Part shown: positions 8,282-17,319 of the stretch, in pieces | How positions within the stretch are numbered: position 1 is the first letter of the stretch | Layout of the letters: the number at the start of each line of letters is the position of its first letter | NCBI RefSeq assembly: GCF_034424375.1 | Contig: NZ_CP139965.1 | Span: forward strand, 2,480,001-2,544,000 | Origin: Paraburkholderia kururiensis | Lineage (GTDB): Bacteria; Pseudomonadota; Gammaproteobacteria; Burkholderiales; Burkholderiaceae | DNA: 64,000 nucleotides | Direction: 5' to 3' | Position numbers and translations under genes: made by a program | Notes under the pieces: model-generated | Database searches by the model: none | What the model was told of the DNA's origin: nothing | Seen by the model: only the letters and a program-made list of their open reading frames with translations

Positions 8282-11227
8282 TCAACCCTTGATGCCAAGG
8301 CGCTTCTTCATGGTCGCGGTAATGCGCTGGCGCGTCTTCGCATAACCGGCCCACGGGTCTTTGCGCAAGGCGTCCAGCCGTTCGTGAAGATTCGCGATCG
8401 TCCACTGGTTGCCGGCCGTGGTCTGCGGGACTTCGTCCCAGCTAATCGGCACCGAGACCCCAAGCCCCGGCCGCGCGCGCACCGAATACGCGGCGATGGT
8501 GCTCGACCCGCGGTTGTTGCGCAGGTAGTCCACGAAGATCTTGCGCTTGCGATTCTGCGGGCCCATTTTCGCGCTGAATCGATCGGGCAGCGTGGCGGCC
8601 ATGTGCTGCGCCACGACCTGCGAGAACGCCTTGACCTCGTCCCAGCCGGCCTGCGGCGTGAGCGGCACGACCACGTGCAGCCCCTTGCCGCCGCTCGTCT
8701 TGCAGAACGATTCGAGGCCCAGTTCCGTGAGAACCGTGCGCGTGAGTTCCGCGGCTTCGATCATGCGGTCCCAGCCGAGCACCGGGTCGGGGTCGAGATC
8801 GAACACCATGCGGTCGGGCCGTTCGATGTCCGTGACGAGCGCATTCCACGTATGCAGTTCGATCACGCCCATCTGCGCTGCGCCCAGAAGCGCCTCGACG
8901 CTGTCGATGGTCAGGAGCGGCGCGTGCCCCGGATCGAGGCCCGCGTGCTGCGTGATGTGCGGAATCTCCAGCTTCTGGGCATGCTTCTGGAAGAACAACT
9001 CGCCGCTGATGTCTTCGGGCGCGCGCACGAGCGAAACGGGCCGCTGCTGCAGATGCGGCAGCAGCCACGGCGCGACCCACTCCCAATAGTGGACGAGGTC
9101 GAGCTTGCGCGTGCCGCTGTCGCGGTCGATCACGCGATCGGGATGCGAGATGCGTACGCCGGCCACTTCGGTCGACGCATTGCGCGAGCGCGCGCTCGAC
9201 GTACCGGACCCACGCGCTGCCGACGATGCGGCACGTGTCGCGCGCTTTTTCGCGACGCTGGAGTCGACGGCTTCGTCGGTGTCTCTCGCGCGATTGACGC
9301 GCGTCGAAACAGACTTCGCGTCTGCTTTCGAAGCTGTTTTCGAGGCTGTTTTTGAGGCGGCTTTTGCCGTGCGCTTCCCTTTGCCGGTCTGCGTCGCTTC
9401 CCCGGTCTGCTGCATGGTGTCCTCCTGGTTCGAACGGTCCTGTGCCGGTTGCTCTGCGGATGCAGCCGCATGCACCGGCGCCTCGCGCGTCACCTGGCGC
9501 GCGGGTTTGTCGCGGCGCAAGCTCACGAACGAGGCCTGGCGCACGAGGCCGTCGCCCGTCCATTGCGCGAAATTGCATTCGCAGACGAGTTCGGGCTTCA
9601 CCCAATGCACCGGCGTGCTGCTGCGCTCGCGCGGCATGCTCGCGAACGCCATGCGCGGCGTTTCCAGCGCGTCGAGTTCCTTCTTCACGGCGCGCAGCTT
9701 CGCGGCGTCGAAGCCCGTGCCGACGCGGCCCGCGTAATGGAGCGTGCCCTTCGCGTCATACACGCCGAGCAACAACGAGCCGAACGCCGCGCGGCTGCCC
9801 GCGGGTTCGGTATAGCCGCCGATCACGAACTCCTGCCGCTGCCGGCATTTCAGCTTGAGCCACGACGACGCCCGCGCGGAGGTGTAGTGGCTGTCCGCGC
9901 GCTTGGCGATGATGCCTTCGAGCCCGCTCGCGCAGGCGCCTTGCAGCAGTTCGTCGGGCTCGATGGCGAAGTCCTCGGAAAAACGCAGCAGGCCGTGGGT
10001 GCGCTCGTCGATGTCGGCGAAGAGCGCGCGCAGAATCGCGCGCCGCTGCACGAGCGGCACGGCGCGCAGGTCGTAGCCGTTCAGGAACGGCACGTCGAAC
10101 ACGAAAATCACGATGTCTTGCGCACGGTTCGCGTCGAACGCGTTTTGCAGCGCCTGGAAGTCCGGCATGCCGTGGCGGTCGAGCACCACGGCTTCGCCGT
10201 CCAACCACGCGCTTTCGAGATCCAGCGACGCGAACGCGCGCGCCTGGCGGCCGAACTTCGCGGTCCAGTCGTTGCCGGTGCGCGTGAAAATGCGCACCGG
10301 CTCTTTGCGTGCGTGATGGTCGATGCGCGCAAGCACACGATAGCCGTCGAACTTGATCTCGTAGATCCAGTCGTTGCCGGGCGGCGCGAAGTCGACGAGC
10401 GTGGCGAGTTGCGGCTTGAGCGCGGCAGGCAATGCCGCCTTCACCGCACCTTCGATGCCGGGCTCGCGCGCAAGCTCGCGCAGCGACTCGGTGTTGCGCG
10501 TGGCGACGATGTCGGGGCGGTCGGCCTTCGTCGGGTGCTTCGATCCGTGCCTGGCACCGTGCCTCGCGCCCTGCCTTGCATCAGCGGCGCCACGGCGTGC
10601 CGCTTCGGCACCGCCCCGCGACAGCACGCTGCCCGGACGTTGCGCGAGCACGTCGTACTCGTCGGTGCTGCGCGCCTCTTCGTCACGCTCCTTGATGAGC
10701 AGCCACTGCTCCTTGTCGCCGCTGCCGCGCATGCCGCTTCGCACGAGCGTCCAGCCGCCGTGCAGCTTCTCGCCTTCGAGCCTGAACTTGAGCTTGCCGG
10801 CGCGGTAGGCCTCGATCGCCTGCCTTTCGCTGCCCACGGGCTCCCACACGCCGCGGTCCCAGACGAGCACCGTGCCCGCGCCGTAGTTGCCTTCGGGAAT
10901 CTCGCCCTCGAAGCTGCCGTATTCGATGGGATGGTCTTCGACATGAACCGCGAGGCGCTTCACGGACGGATCGAGGCACGGCCCCTTAGGAATGGCCCAC
11001 GACTTGAGGGTGCCGTCCAGTTCGAGCCGGAAGTCGTAGTGCAGCCGCCGCGCGTCGTGCTCCTGGATCACGTAGGACAGCGCGTGGCCGTTGCCGCACC
11101 GCCTCGCACGCGAGGTGGCTGCCGCGGCCTTTGCCGCACCACGGGCGGCACGCTTTTGCGCGCCGGACGGCTCCGGCGTGGCATCGAAGCGGCGTTTGCG
11201 CTGATAGGTGTCGAGTTTGCCGGCCAT
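8282..11227 (-). CDS. ligD: Multifunctional NHEJ DNA ligase LigD
   Basis: A 981-residue protein with three domains in the order phosphoesterase, ligase, polymerase. Residues 50-185 form the 3'-phosphoesterase (HDARRLHYDFRLEL at 57-70 with the metal-binding histidines, and HVEDHP at 95-100). Residues about 270-575 form the ATP-dependent ligase: the nucleophile is Lys292 in YEIKFDGYR, with DGEAVVLD at 343-350 and EGIIAKR at 437-443. Residues about 685-975 form the primase-like polymerase (DLDPD at 810-814, SGGKGLH at 845-851). With Ku it repairs double-strand breaks without a template. The ligase and polymerase domains are joined by a low-complexity Lys/Ala/Ser/Thr linker (about 580-690), and an Arg/His-rich linker (200-235) follows the phosphoesterase. 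It is transcribed after ku, 90 bases apart. Confidence 0.96.
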   Translation of the reverse strand: MAGKLDTYQRKRRFDATPEPSGAQKRAARGAAKAAAATSRARRCGNGHALSYVIQEHDARRLHYDFRLELDGTLKSWAIPKGPCLDPSVKRLAVHVEDHPIEYGSFEGEIPEGNYGAGTVLVWDRGVWEPVGSERQAIEAYRAGKLKFRLEGEKLHGGWTLVRSGMRGSGDKEQWLLIKERDEEARSTDEYDVLAQRPGSVLSRGGAEAARRGAADARQGARHGARHGSKHPTKADRPDIVATRNTESLRELAREPGIEGAVKAALPAALKPQLATLVDFAPPGNDWIYEIKFDGYRVLARIDHHARKEPVRIFTRTGNDWTAKFGRQARAFASLDLESAWLDGEAVVLDRHGMPDFQALQNAFDANRAQDIVIFVFDVPFLNGYDLRAVPLVQRRAILRALFADIDERTHGLLRFSEDFAIEPDELLQGACASGLEGIIAKRADSHYTSARASSWLKLKCRQRQEFVIGGYTEPAGSRAAFGSLLLGVYDAKGTLHYAGRVGTGFDAAKLRAVKKELDALETPRMAFASMPRERSSTPVHWVKPELVCECNFAQWTGDGLVRQASFVSLRRDKPARQVTREAPVHAAASAEQPAQDRSNQEDTMQQTGEATQTGKGKRTAKAASKTASKTASKADAKSVSTRVNRARDTDEAVDSSVAKKRATRAASSAARGSGTSSARSRNASTEVAGVRISHPDRVIDRDSGTRKLDLVHYWEWVAPWLLPHLQQRPVSLVRAPEDISGELFFQKHAQKLEIPHITQHAGLDPGHAPLLTIDSVEALLGAAQMGVIELHTWNALVTDIERPDRMVFDLDPDPVLGWDRMIEAAELTRTVLTELGLESFCKTSGGKGLHVVVPLTPQAGWDEVKAFSQVVAQHMAATLPDRFSAKMGPQNRKRKIFVDYLRNNRGSSTIAAYSVRARPGLGVSVPISWDEVPQTTAGNQWTIANLHERLDALRKDPWAGYAKTRQRITATMKKRLGIKG
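9324..9368 (-). repeat. 12-base tandem repeat in the ligD linker
   Basis: Three near-identical 12-base units (9333-9344, 9345-9356, 9357-9368), preceded by a 9-base partial copy at 9324-9332. They encode the repeated K-T-A-S pattern in the basic linker between the ligase and polymerase domains. Copy number is likely to vary between strains by slippage. Confidence 0.6.
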
Positions 11228-11317
11228 GCTCGTGTGCCTTTGCTTGTGCCCTCGCGTGTGCCCTCGCGTGCGTCTTTGCCTGCGCCTTTCTCCGGACCGG
11301 GAGCCGCGCCCGCGTCG

Positions 11318-12349
11318 TCAAGCCGCGTGCCGCTTTCTGTGCGGCGTTTCCTTGCGCGTGGTTTCGCTGCTGCGGCCCGTGCCGCGCGCCGCGGTATGGC
11401 TGCCTCGTGCGGTCGTGCGGTTCGTGGTGCGTGCGCCGTCGTCGTCGCGCGCACGGCTGCGCGATTTGCCGCGCTTGCCGTCCTCGGATGCTTCGCTGCC
11501 CGACGGGTCGTCGTCGGGGTCTTCGTCGCGGTCGGCCCGACCGCTCGCGCGACCTTTGCCGCGCCCGAGGCTGCGCCGCAGCAGCTCCGAAAGATCGAGG
11601 ATGTCGGCGCTGCGTCGCGGCTGCGGCTCTTCCGGCGTCTCGATTTCTTCGGTCTTGCCTTCGCGAATCTTCCGATCGACGAGTTCGAGCACGTCGTCGC
11701 GGAACGTGTCGTGATAGTGCTCGGGGTCCCAGTCCTCGCTCATGTCGTCGATCAGTTTTTTCGCCATGTCGAGTTCGCGGGCCGTGACGCCGGCCTTCTT
11801 CGCGTCTTCGGGCGGCAACGTGAGTTCGCTCACGGGGCGGATCTCGTCGGCCCAGCGCAGCGTGTTCAACGCGAGCACGGGCCCGAACGGCACGAGCGCC
11901 GCGAGATGCTGCTTGTTGTGCATCACCACGCTCGCCACGCCGATCTTGCCCGACGCCTTCAACGCCTCGCGCAGCAGCGCGTAGACCTTCTCGCCCTTGC
12001 GGTCCGGTGCGAGAAAGTACGGCGTTTCGAGATAGAGGAACGAGATGGCCGGGGCATCCACGAAGGCGAGGATGTCGACGGTCTGCGTCGATTCGGGGTT
12101 CGCCGCGCGGATTTCGTCTTCGGAAAGCACGACGTACTTTTCCTTTTCGTACTCGTAGCCGCGCACGATCTGCTCGCGCGGCACGTCCTTGCCCGTGCGC
12201 TTGTTAATCTGCCGGTAGCCCACCGGGTCCATGGACCGCTTGTCGAGCAGATGAAAGCTCACCTTCTCCGAGCGCGTCGCCGGAAACAGCTGCACCGGCA
12301 CGTGCACGAGGCCGAAACTGATCGCGCCTTTCCAGATCATGCGTGACAT
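11318..12349 (-). CDS. ku: Non-homologous end joining protein Ku
   Basis: A 343-residue protein. The start MSRMIWKGAISFGLVHVPV is the canonical bacterial Ku N-terminus, so the ATG at 12349 is chosen over the longer open frame; GGGAG precedes it. The Ku core runs to about residue 255 (SFHLLDKRSMDPVGYRQIN, LYLETPYFLAPDRKGEKVY). Ku forms a homodimeric ring on broken DNA ends and recruits LigD. Residues about 259-343 are an extended Arg/Ser/Asp/Thr-rich tail ending in KETPHRKRHAA; basic tails of bacterial Ku bind DNA and help threading. The neighbour downstream is ligD, so this is a complete two-gene NHEJ set. Confidence 0.96.
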   Translation of the reverse strand: MSRMIWKGAISFGLVHVPVQLFPATRSEKVSFHLLDKRSMDPVGYRQINKRTGKDVPREQIVRGYEYEKEKYVVLSEDEIRAANPESTQTVDILAFVDAPAISFLYLETPYFLAPDRKGEKVYALLREALKASGKIGVASVVMHNKQHLAALVPFGPVLALNTLRWADEIRPVSELTLPPEDAKKAGVTARELDMAKKLIDDMSEDWDPEHYHDTFRDDVLELVDRKIREGKTEEIETPEEPQPRRSADILDLSELLRRSLGRGKGRASGRADRDEDPDDDPSGSEASEDGKRGKSRSRARDDDGARTTNRTTARGSHTAARGTGRSSETTRKETPHRKRHAA

Positions 12350-12788
12350 GTTGCACTCCCAGGTCTTGAACGAAGTACCAAGCAGCATGCGTGCCTGCAT
12401 CTGGAAGGTCCCGCAAGCCGCTGACGGCAACGCAGGACGGCGGCGGTGCGAGGCCGCGTGGCGCGCGTTCGCCCTGTAACGCCTGCGCCACGGCATGCAA
12501 AAGCTGCCGATCACGAGGACGGCTGCCGAAGGGCGCGCTAAACGGGCGCTCGATCCCGCGCCCGGAAAACGGCGCTCGCCAGCGGCACGGCGCCGGAGGA
12601 AAGTGGGAATGCCGCGAGAACCTGCATGGTGCCGGCTCTCAACGACGCTCAGCGTGCCCGCCCGCCGCGCCGCCGCAGCCGCACCGGACTGCCTGCCCCG
12701 AACCGTTACAATAGCCGGATTTTCCGCGCCCCTTTCTCGCGCCGCTTTCTGACTACCCCGCCCCTTGCGCTGCTCTGCTGCCTAGCTC
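12350..12788. other. Divergent region between ku and serB, no gene seen
   Basis: About 440 bases between the divergent starts of ku and serB. ORFs that cross it are Arg/Pro-rich and look random. A plus-strand TACAAT box lies at 12707-12712, within GTTACAATAGCC, and probably serves serB; its -35 region is poor. No operator-like dyad stands out near ku. Confidence 0.4.
12707..12712 (+). promoter_or_regulatory. Likely -10 box of the serB promoter
   Basis: TACAAT in the GC-rich gap upstream of serB, about 76 bases before the start codon. No convincing -35 hexamer is visible at 16-18 bases, so the call rests on the -10 match and position. Confidence 0.35.
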
Positions 12789-13628
12789 ATGAATCTCGTC
12801 ATCCAGGCCTCGTCGCCGTTCAATCCGGTCCACCAGAAACCGCTCGTCGCGCTGGCACGCGGCCGCCGCGCCGTCGAAATCGACGCGCACGCCATCCGCA
12901 TCGAAGACGCCGATCCGGCGCAGCGCCCCGACCTCGACGTCTACTGCGCGACCCACGCGCTCGACTACGCCTTCGTGGAACCCGGCCGTTCGCTCGCGGA
13001 CTTCGGGCTCGTCACGATGGACATGGACTCGACGCTCATCACGATCGAATGCATCGACGAGATTGCGGATTTCTGCGGGCTGAAGGCCGAGGTGTCGGCG
13101 ATTACGGAAGCCGCCATGCGCGGCGAGATTCAGGACTTCAACGAAAGCCTCACGCGCCGCGTCGCCCTGCTCAAGGGGCTCGACGCGGACGTGCTCGGGC
13201 GCGTCTACGAAGAGCGGCTGCGCCTTTCGCCCGGTGCCGAACGCATGCTCGCCGGCGCGAAGGCGGCGGGCCTGAAGACACTGTTGGTGTCGGGCGGCTT
13301 CACGTTTTTCACAGAGCGGCTCAAGGCGCGCCTCGGCCTCGACTACACGCGGGCCAATACGCTCGAGATCGTGGACGGCAAGCTCACGGGCAAGGTGGTG
13401 GGCGAGATCGTGAACGCCGACGTGAAGGCACGCACGCTGCTCGAAACCTGCAAGGCAATGGGCATCGATCCTCGCCGCGCCATTGCGATGGGCGACGGGT
13501 CGAACGATCTCAAGATGATGGCCGCGGCCGGGCTCTCGGTGGCGTTCCGCGCCAAGCCCGTGGTGCGCGAGGCCGCGAGCGTGGCCTTCAACTTCGTCGG
13601 GCTCGACGGGCTCTTGCGCCTGTTCTGA
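12789..13628 (+). CDS. serB: Phosphoserine phosphatase
   Basis: A 279-residue HAD-family hydrolase that removes phosphate from O-phospho-L-serine, the last step of serine synthesis. The catalytic motif DMDSTLI begins at Asp78, the nucleophile, with Asp80 as general acid/base. LLVSGGFTFF holds the motif II serine, and GDGSNDLKMM holds the motif III/IV aspartates. The first about 70 residues form a small regulatory domain, shorter than in E. coli SerB (322 residues). It stands alone and is convergent with the cystathionine beta-lyase gene. Confidence 0.95.
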   Translation: MNLVIQASSPFNPVHQKPLVALARGRRAVEIDAHAIRIEDADPAQRPDLDVYCATHALDYAFVEPGRSLADFGLVTMDMDSTLITIECIDEIADFCGLKAEVSAITEAAMRGEIQDFNESLTRRVALLKGLDADVLGRVYEERLRLSPGAERMLAGAKAAGLKTLLVSGGFTFFTERLKARLGLDYTRANTLEIVDGKLTGKVVGEIVNADVKARTLLETCKAMGIDPRRAIAMGDGSNDLKMMAAAGLSVAFRAKPVVREAASVAFNFVGLDGLLRLF

Positions 13629-13634
13629 AATTTC

Positions 13635-13677
13635 GGGCGGCGTAGCGGCGAACGTTCGCCGCCTGACTTCGCCGCCC
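13635..13677 (+). terminator. Nested inverted repeats after serB
   Basis: An outer pair GGGCGGCG (13635-13642) / CGCCGCCC (13670-13677) encloses a perfect 18-base palindrome at 13645-13662 (GCGGCGAAC/GTTCGCCGC). It sits just after the serB stop and before the convergent metC stop. No T-tract follows on either strand, so a strong RNA stem that blocks exonucleases, or a Rho-independent end of unusual form, is more likely than a canonical terminator. Confidence 0.45.
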
Positions 13678-13797
13678 CCGACTCACCTCGTCACATGACA
13701 TTCGCCGCGTTGCCCGTTGCCGTTGCTGCGGCATAAGGCGGCGACCAGCAAGGCCGCAACGCCTTCGCTAGCCGAGGCTAATCCAAGCTTATCCCGA

Positions 13798-14994
13798 TTA
13801 GCCGAGCGCCACGAGACAGCGCTCGATATCGGCCTGCAGATCAGCCTCGTCTTCCAGCCCCACGTAGAAGCGCACCAGCGTGCCGCGATACGGCCAGCGG
13901 CTCGCGCTGCGCATCGACGCCACGTCGTACGGCATGGCCAGACTGTGCGCGCCGCCCCAGCTCCAGCCGAGCGAGAACAGTTCGAGCGACTCGCAGAACG
14001 TGTCGATCTGCGCAGGCGTGTAGCGCTCGTCGAACACCACCGAAAAGAGACCGCCCGCGCCGTTGAAGTCGCGCACGAAAAATTCGTGGCCGGGGCAGTC
14101 GGGCAGCGCGGGATGCAGCACCGCCGCGATCTCGCTGCGCGTCTTCAGCCACCTGGCGAGCGCAAGCGCGCTGCGGTCGTGCTGTTCGAAACGCACCTTC
14201 ATGCTGGGCAGGCTGCGCAGGATCAGCGAGCAATCGTCCGACGACACGCCGATGCCCATGCGCATGCGCGCGAGCTTGAGCTTCAGGTGCAGTTCCTTGT
14301 CCGCCGTGATGGTCGCGCCCATCAGCACGTCGCCGCCGCCCGACTGGTACTTCGTGAGCGCCTGCACCGAAATGTCCACGCCGTGTTCGAACGGGCGGAA
14401 CGCGAGGCCGGCCGACCAGGTGTTGTCGATCGCGGTGATCACGTTGCGTGCGCGCGCGACGGTGGTGATGGCCTGCACGTCGGGCACTTCCATCGTGACC
14501 GAGCCCGGCGCCTCCAGCCAGATGAGCTTCGTTTCCGGGCGGATCAGGTCGGCGATGCCCGCACCGATCATCGGATCGTAGTAGCGCGCCGTGAGACCGA
14601 AGTCGTGCGCGAGCCACTCGGCGTGGTCGCGGTTCGGCGAGTAGACGTTGTCGGGAATGAGCACGTCGTCGCCGGCCTTCACGATGCCGAAGTACACGTT
14701 CGAGATGGCGGAGAGCCCCGACGGCTGGAGCAGCGCGTGATTGCCGCCCTCGATCGCGGCGAGCCGCTGCGCGAGCGTGAGCGAAGTGGGCGTGGCGTGC
14801 AGGCCGTAGCGCCACTGTGCGTCGTTGCGCCAGTCGAGCGCGCGCAAGGTGGCGAGGTCGGGAAACACGACGGTCGAGGCCCGCGTGACAGGCACGGCGA
14901 ACGACTCGAAGCCCGGCGCGAGCTGGTCTTCGGCGCGCACGATGCGGGTCTGGAGGCGGCGGTTCGAATGACGCTTGGAAGGCGGTTGGGTCAT
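13798..14994 (-). CDS. metC: Cystathionine beta-lyase
   Basis: A 398-residue PLP enzyme of the Cys/Met metabolism family. It cleaves cystathionine to homocysteine, pyruvate and ammonia for methionine synthesis. The PLP-binding lysine is Lys215 in QALTKYQSGGGD. The cofactor-binding Tyr/Arg region (WRYGLHATPT near residue 61) and the PSGLSAI loop near 91 are present. Gene and family length agree. The start MTQPPSKRHS at 14994 gives a normal N-terminus, although the frame stays open well upstream. A gamma-lyase or gamma-synthase role is the main alternative, since these subfamilies are close. Confidence 0.88.
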   Translation of the reverse strand: MTQPPSKRHSNRRLQTRIVRAEDQLAPGFESFAVPVTRASTVVFPDLATLRALDWRNDAQWRYGLHATPTSLTLAQRLAAIEGGNHALLQPSGLSAISNVYFGIVKAGDDVLIPDNVYSPNRDHAEWLAHDFGLTARYYDPMIGAGIADLIRPETKLIWLEAPGSVTMEVPDVQAITTVARARNVITAIDNTWSAGLAFRPFEHGVDISVQALTKYQSGGGDVLMGATITADKELHLKLKLARMRMGIGVSSDDCSLILRSLPSMKVRFEQHDRSALALARWLKTRSEIAAVLHPALPDCPGHEFFVRDFNGAGGLFSVVFDERYTPAQIDTFCESLELFSLGWSWGGAHSLAMPYDVASMRSASRWPYRGTLVRFYVGLEDEADLQADIERCLVALG

Positions 14995-15212
14995 GGCGGC
15001 GAGAGCGACGGGAAGGTTATGGGATGACGATGACGCGAGCGGCTCGAATGATCGGGCCGCTCGCACGCTGCGTAGACTGAAGATTAGCCGAGGTCGCGAT
15101 GCGGCGGGCGATGCCGGCACGCGATTCGGGCGCGCCCCTGGCGCGATGCGGCCACCGTACACGGTGCGCTTCGCGCGGCACGACACCGCGCGAAGCTCAT
15201 TGCGCGACGCCG

Positions 15213-15863
15213 TCAATCGCCGATGGTGAGATTGCTGACACCGCCCACGGCATGCGTCGCGGCAACAGGCGCCGAGGACGCCGATGACGACGAGGGCGCC
15301 GTCGCACTGGCCGACGCTTGGGCGTCGGGCCGCGACGACACAGCAGCCTGCCCTGGCCCCTGCGCCGCCGGCCGGGCGCCCACGGCGGGGGACGGTTGCC
15401 CCGCCGCCAACGGATGCAGGTCGAACGGCTGCGGGTCCGAGTCGTCGACGTTCATGCGGTCGCCTTGCAGCACGCCGTCCGGCCCGAACTTGCCGACCCA
15501 GTTGCCGGTGATGTGCGTGCCGTCGTTCGATTCCTCGACTTCCAGCGTGTCGCCTTCGCGGTCGCCGGCAATCAGGATGACTTCGCCCGTATCGGTGAAC
15601 TGATACTCGCCGTGCACGCCGGAGGGATCGTCGGTCTTCGGTCCCAGCCGCAGCACGATGGCGCGCTTGCCCAGCGTGCCCGTGTAGCGCGGAAACCTCG
15701 CGAATTCCGGGCTGGGCTTGAGCGGCAGCTGGATGGGCGGCGGCGCCGCGAGTTCCTTGACGGCATCGCTCTGCGCTTGCGCGGCGAGCGGCAGGCCCGC
15801 GCTCAAGGCAGCGAGCAGCGTGAAGGTCAATGCCGAAAGGCCGCTGGCATAGCGCCGCTTCAT
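15213..15863 (-). CDS. Exported protein of unknown function
   Basis: A 216-residue protein, not recognised. Choosing the ATG at 15863 gives a clean signal peptide, MKRRYASGLSALTFTLLAAL, ending with LAAQAQ near residue 31. The mature domain (about 32-150) is predicted beta-rich (TLGKRAIVLRLGPK, GEYQFTDTGEVILIAGD, THITGNWVGKFGPDGVLQG). The last 65 residues are Ala/Ser/Pro-rich and probably disordered. It is likely periplasmic. The frame is open upstream for about 80 residues, but that part does not look like protein. Confidence 0.6.
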   Translation of the reverse strand: MKRRYASGLSALTFTLLAALSAGLPLAAQAQSDAVKELAAPPPIQLPLKPSPEFARFPRYTGTLGKRAIVLRLGPKTDDPSGVHGEYQFTDTGEVILIAGDREGDTLEVEESNDGTHITGNWVGKFGPDGVLQGDRMNVDDSDPQPFDLHPLAAGQPSPAVGARPAAQGPGQAAVSSRPDAQASASATAPSSSSASSAPVAATHAVGGVSNLTIGD

Positions 15864-16083
15864 ACGGCCCGGCTTCACGAGATCCAGCCGCGCAACGTCT
15901 CGGCTCGCACCGTTCGTGCCCATCTCTTCGCGCCGGCCTGCCGCGCTTCGCACAGCCGGCGCGCACCTCGCCAGCCGTTCCGCGATTCCAACGCTGCCCA
16001 ACTTCGTCGCCTGCAATCCTTCCATCAGCCCTCTTCCTTGCGGCAGCCGCGGCTCACCCATCGCGTGCCGGCGTGCCGTGTAT

Positions 16084-17268
16084 TCAGATCCGTTCGAACA
16101 CGGCGGCAATGCCCTGCCCGCCGCCGATGCACATCGTGACGAGCGCGTAGCGTCCGCCGATGCGCTGCAGTTCGTACAACGCCTTCACCGTAATAAGCGC
16201 GCCCGTCGCACCGATGGGATGCCCCAGCGAAATGCCCGAGCCGTTCGGGTTCACCTTCGCGGGATCGAAGCCCAGTTCGTTGCTGACCGCGCAGGCCTGC
16301 GCCGCGAAGGCTTCGTTCGCTTCGATCACGTCGAGGTCGGCCACCGTGAGGCCCGCGCGTTCCAGCGCCTTGCGCGAGGCCGGCACGGGACCGATGCCCA
16401 TGTACGCGGGATCGACGCCCGCATGCGCGTAGGAGACGAGGCGCGCGAGCGGCTTCACGCCGCGCTGCTGCGCGACCTCGGCCGACATCAGCACGACGGC
16501 CGCGGCCGCGTCGTTGATGCCCGACGCGTTGCCCGCTGTCACCGTGCCGTCCTCCTTCGCAAACACCGGCCTCAACTTCGTGAAGTCCTCCGGCGACGCC
16601 TCGGCGCGCACGTGTTCGTCGGTGTCGAAGACGGTCTCGCCTTTCTTCGACGCCATCGCGATCGGCAGGATCTGGTCCTTGAAGTAGCCGTTCGCGATGG
16701 CGCGTGCCGCGCGGCGGTGCGATTCGAGCGCGAGCGCGTCCTGCGCCTCGCGCGTGATGCCGTACCTGCGCGCCACGTTCTCCGCCGTCACGCCCATATG
16801 CACCGACTGGAACGGGTCGTTGAGCGCGCCCACCATCATGTCGACCAGACGCGCGTCGCCCATGCGCTGGCCGAATCGCGCCGCGGGCATCGAATACGGC
16901 GCACGGCTCATGCTTTCGGCACCGCCGCCGATGGCGATGTCCGCGTCGCCGAGCAGAATGCTCTGCGCGGCCGACACGATGGCCTGCAACCCCGACCCGC
17001 AGAGCCGGTTCACGGTGAGCGCCGGCACGTGTTGCGCGACGCCGCCGTTGAGCGCGGCCACGCGCGCGAGGTACATGTCCTTCGCTTCGGTATGCACGAC
17101 GTTGCCGAACACCACGTGGCCCACCTCGTCGCCCGACACCTGCGCACGCGAGAGCACCTCGCGAATCACGCGCGCGCCCAGATCGGTGGGCGCAAAGTCC
17201 TTGAGACTGCCGCCAAAATCGCCGATGGCGGTGCGCACACCGCTTGCCACTACCACTTCGCGTTGCAT
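16084..17268 (-). CDS. bktB: Beta-ketothiolase BktB
   Basis: A 394-residue thiolase, the same length as Cupriavidus necator BktB. The nucleophilic Cys90 lies in TVNRLCGSGLQ, the His of SLGHPIGATG is near 350, and the second Cys of TMCIGGGQG is near 380. It condenses acyl-CoA with acetyl-CoA. BktB enzymes accept propionyl-CoA and so make 3-hydroxyvalerate precursors, besides acting in beta-oxidation. Close sequence agreement with BktB (EVVVASGVRTAIG, AESMSRAPYSMPAARFG) separates it from PhaA at 21597. GGGAG precedes the start. It is the last gene of a minus-strand run after rimO and the sugar kinase. Confidence 0.92.
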   Translation of the reverse strand: MQREVVVASGVRTAIGDFGGSLKDFAPTDLGARVIREVLSRAQVSGDEVGHVVFGNVVHTEAKDMYLARVAALNGGVAQHVPALTVNRLCGSGLQAIVSAAQSILLGDADIAIGGGAESMSRAPYSMPAARFGQRMGDARLVDMMVGALNDPFQSVHMGVTAENVARRYGITREAQDALALESHRRAARAIANGYFKDQILPIAMASKKGETVFDTDEHVRAEASPEDFTKLRPVFAKEDGTVTAGNASGINDAAAAVVLMSAEVAQQRGVKPLARLVSYAHAGVDPAYMGIGPVPASRKALERAGLTVADLDVIEANEAFAAQACAVSNELGFDPAKVNPNGSGISLGHPIGATGALITVKALYELQRIGGRYALVTMCIGGGQGIAAVFERI

Positions 17269-17319
17269 CGTCTGTCTCCCTTTTTTGTGCTGAAAATAGC
17301 TACGCGCTGAAGGTATCGC

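Noticed and set aside
9449..12346. 965-residue open frame on the plus strand opposite ligD and ku
   Set aside because: It is the mirror frame of GC-rich coding sequence. The translation is Arg/Ala/His-rich with no domain, while the minus strand encodes complete LigD and Ku.
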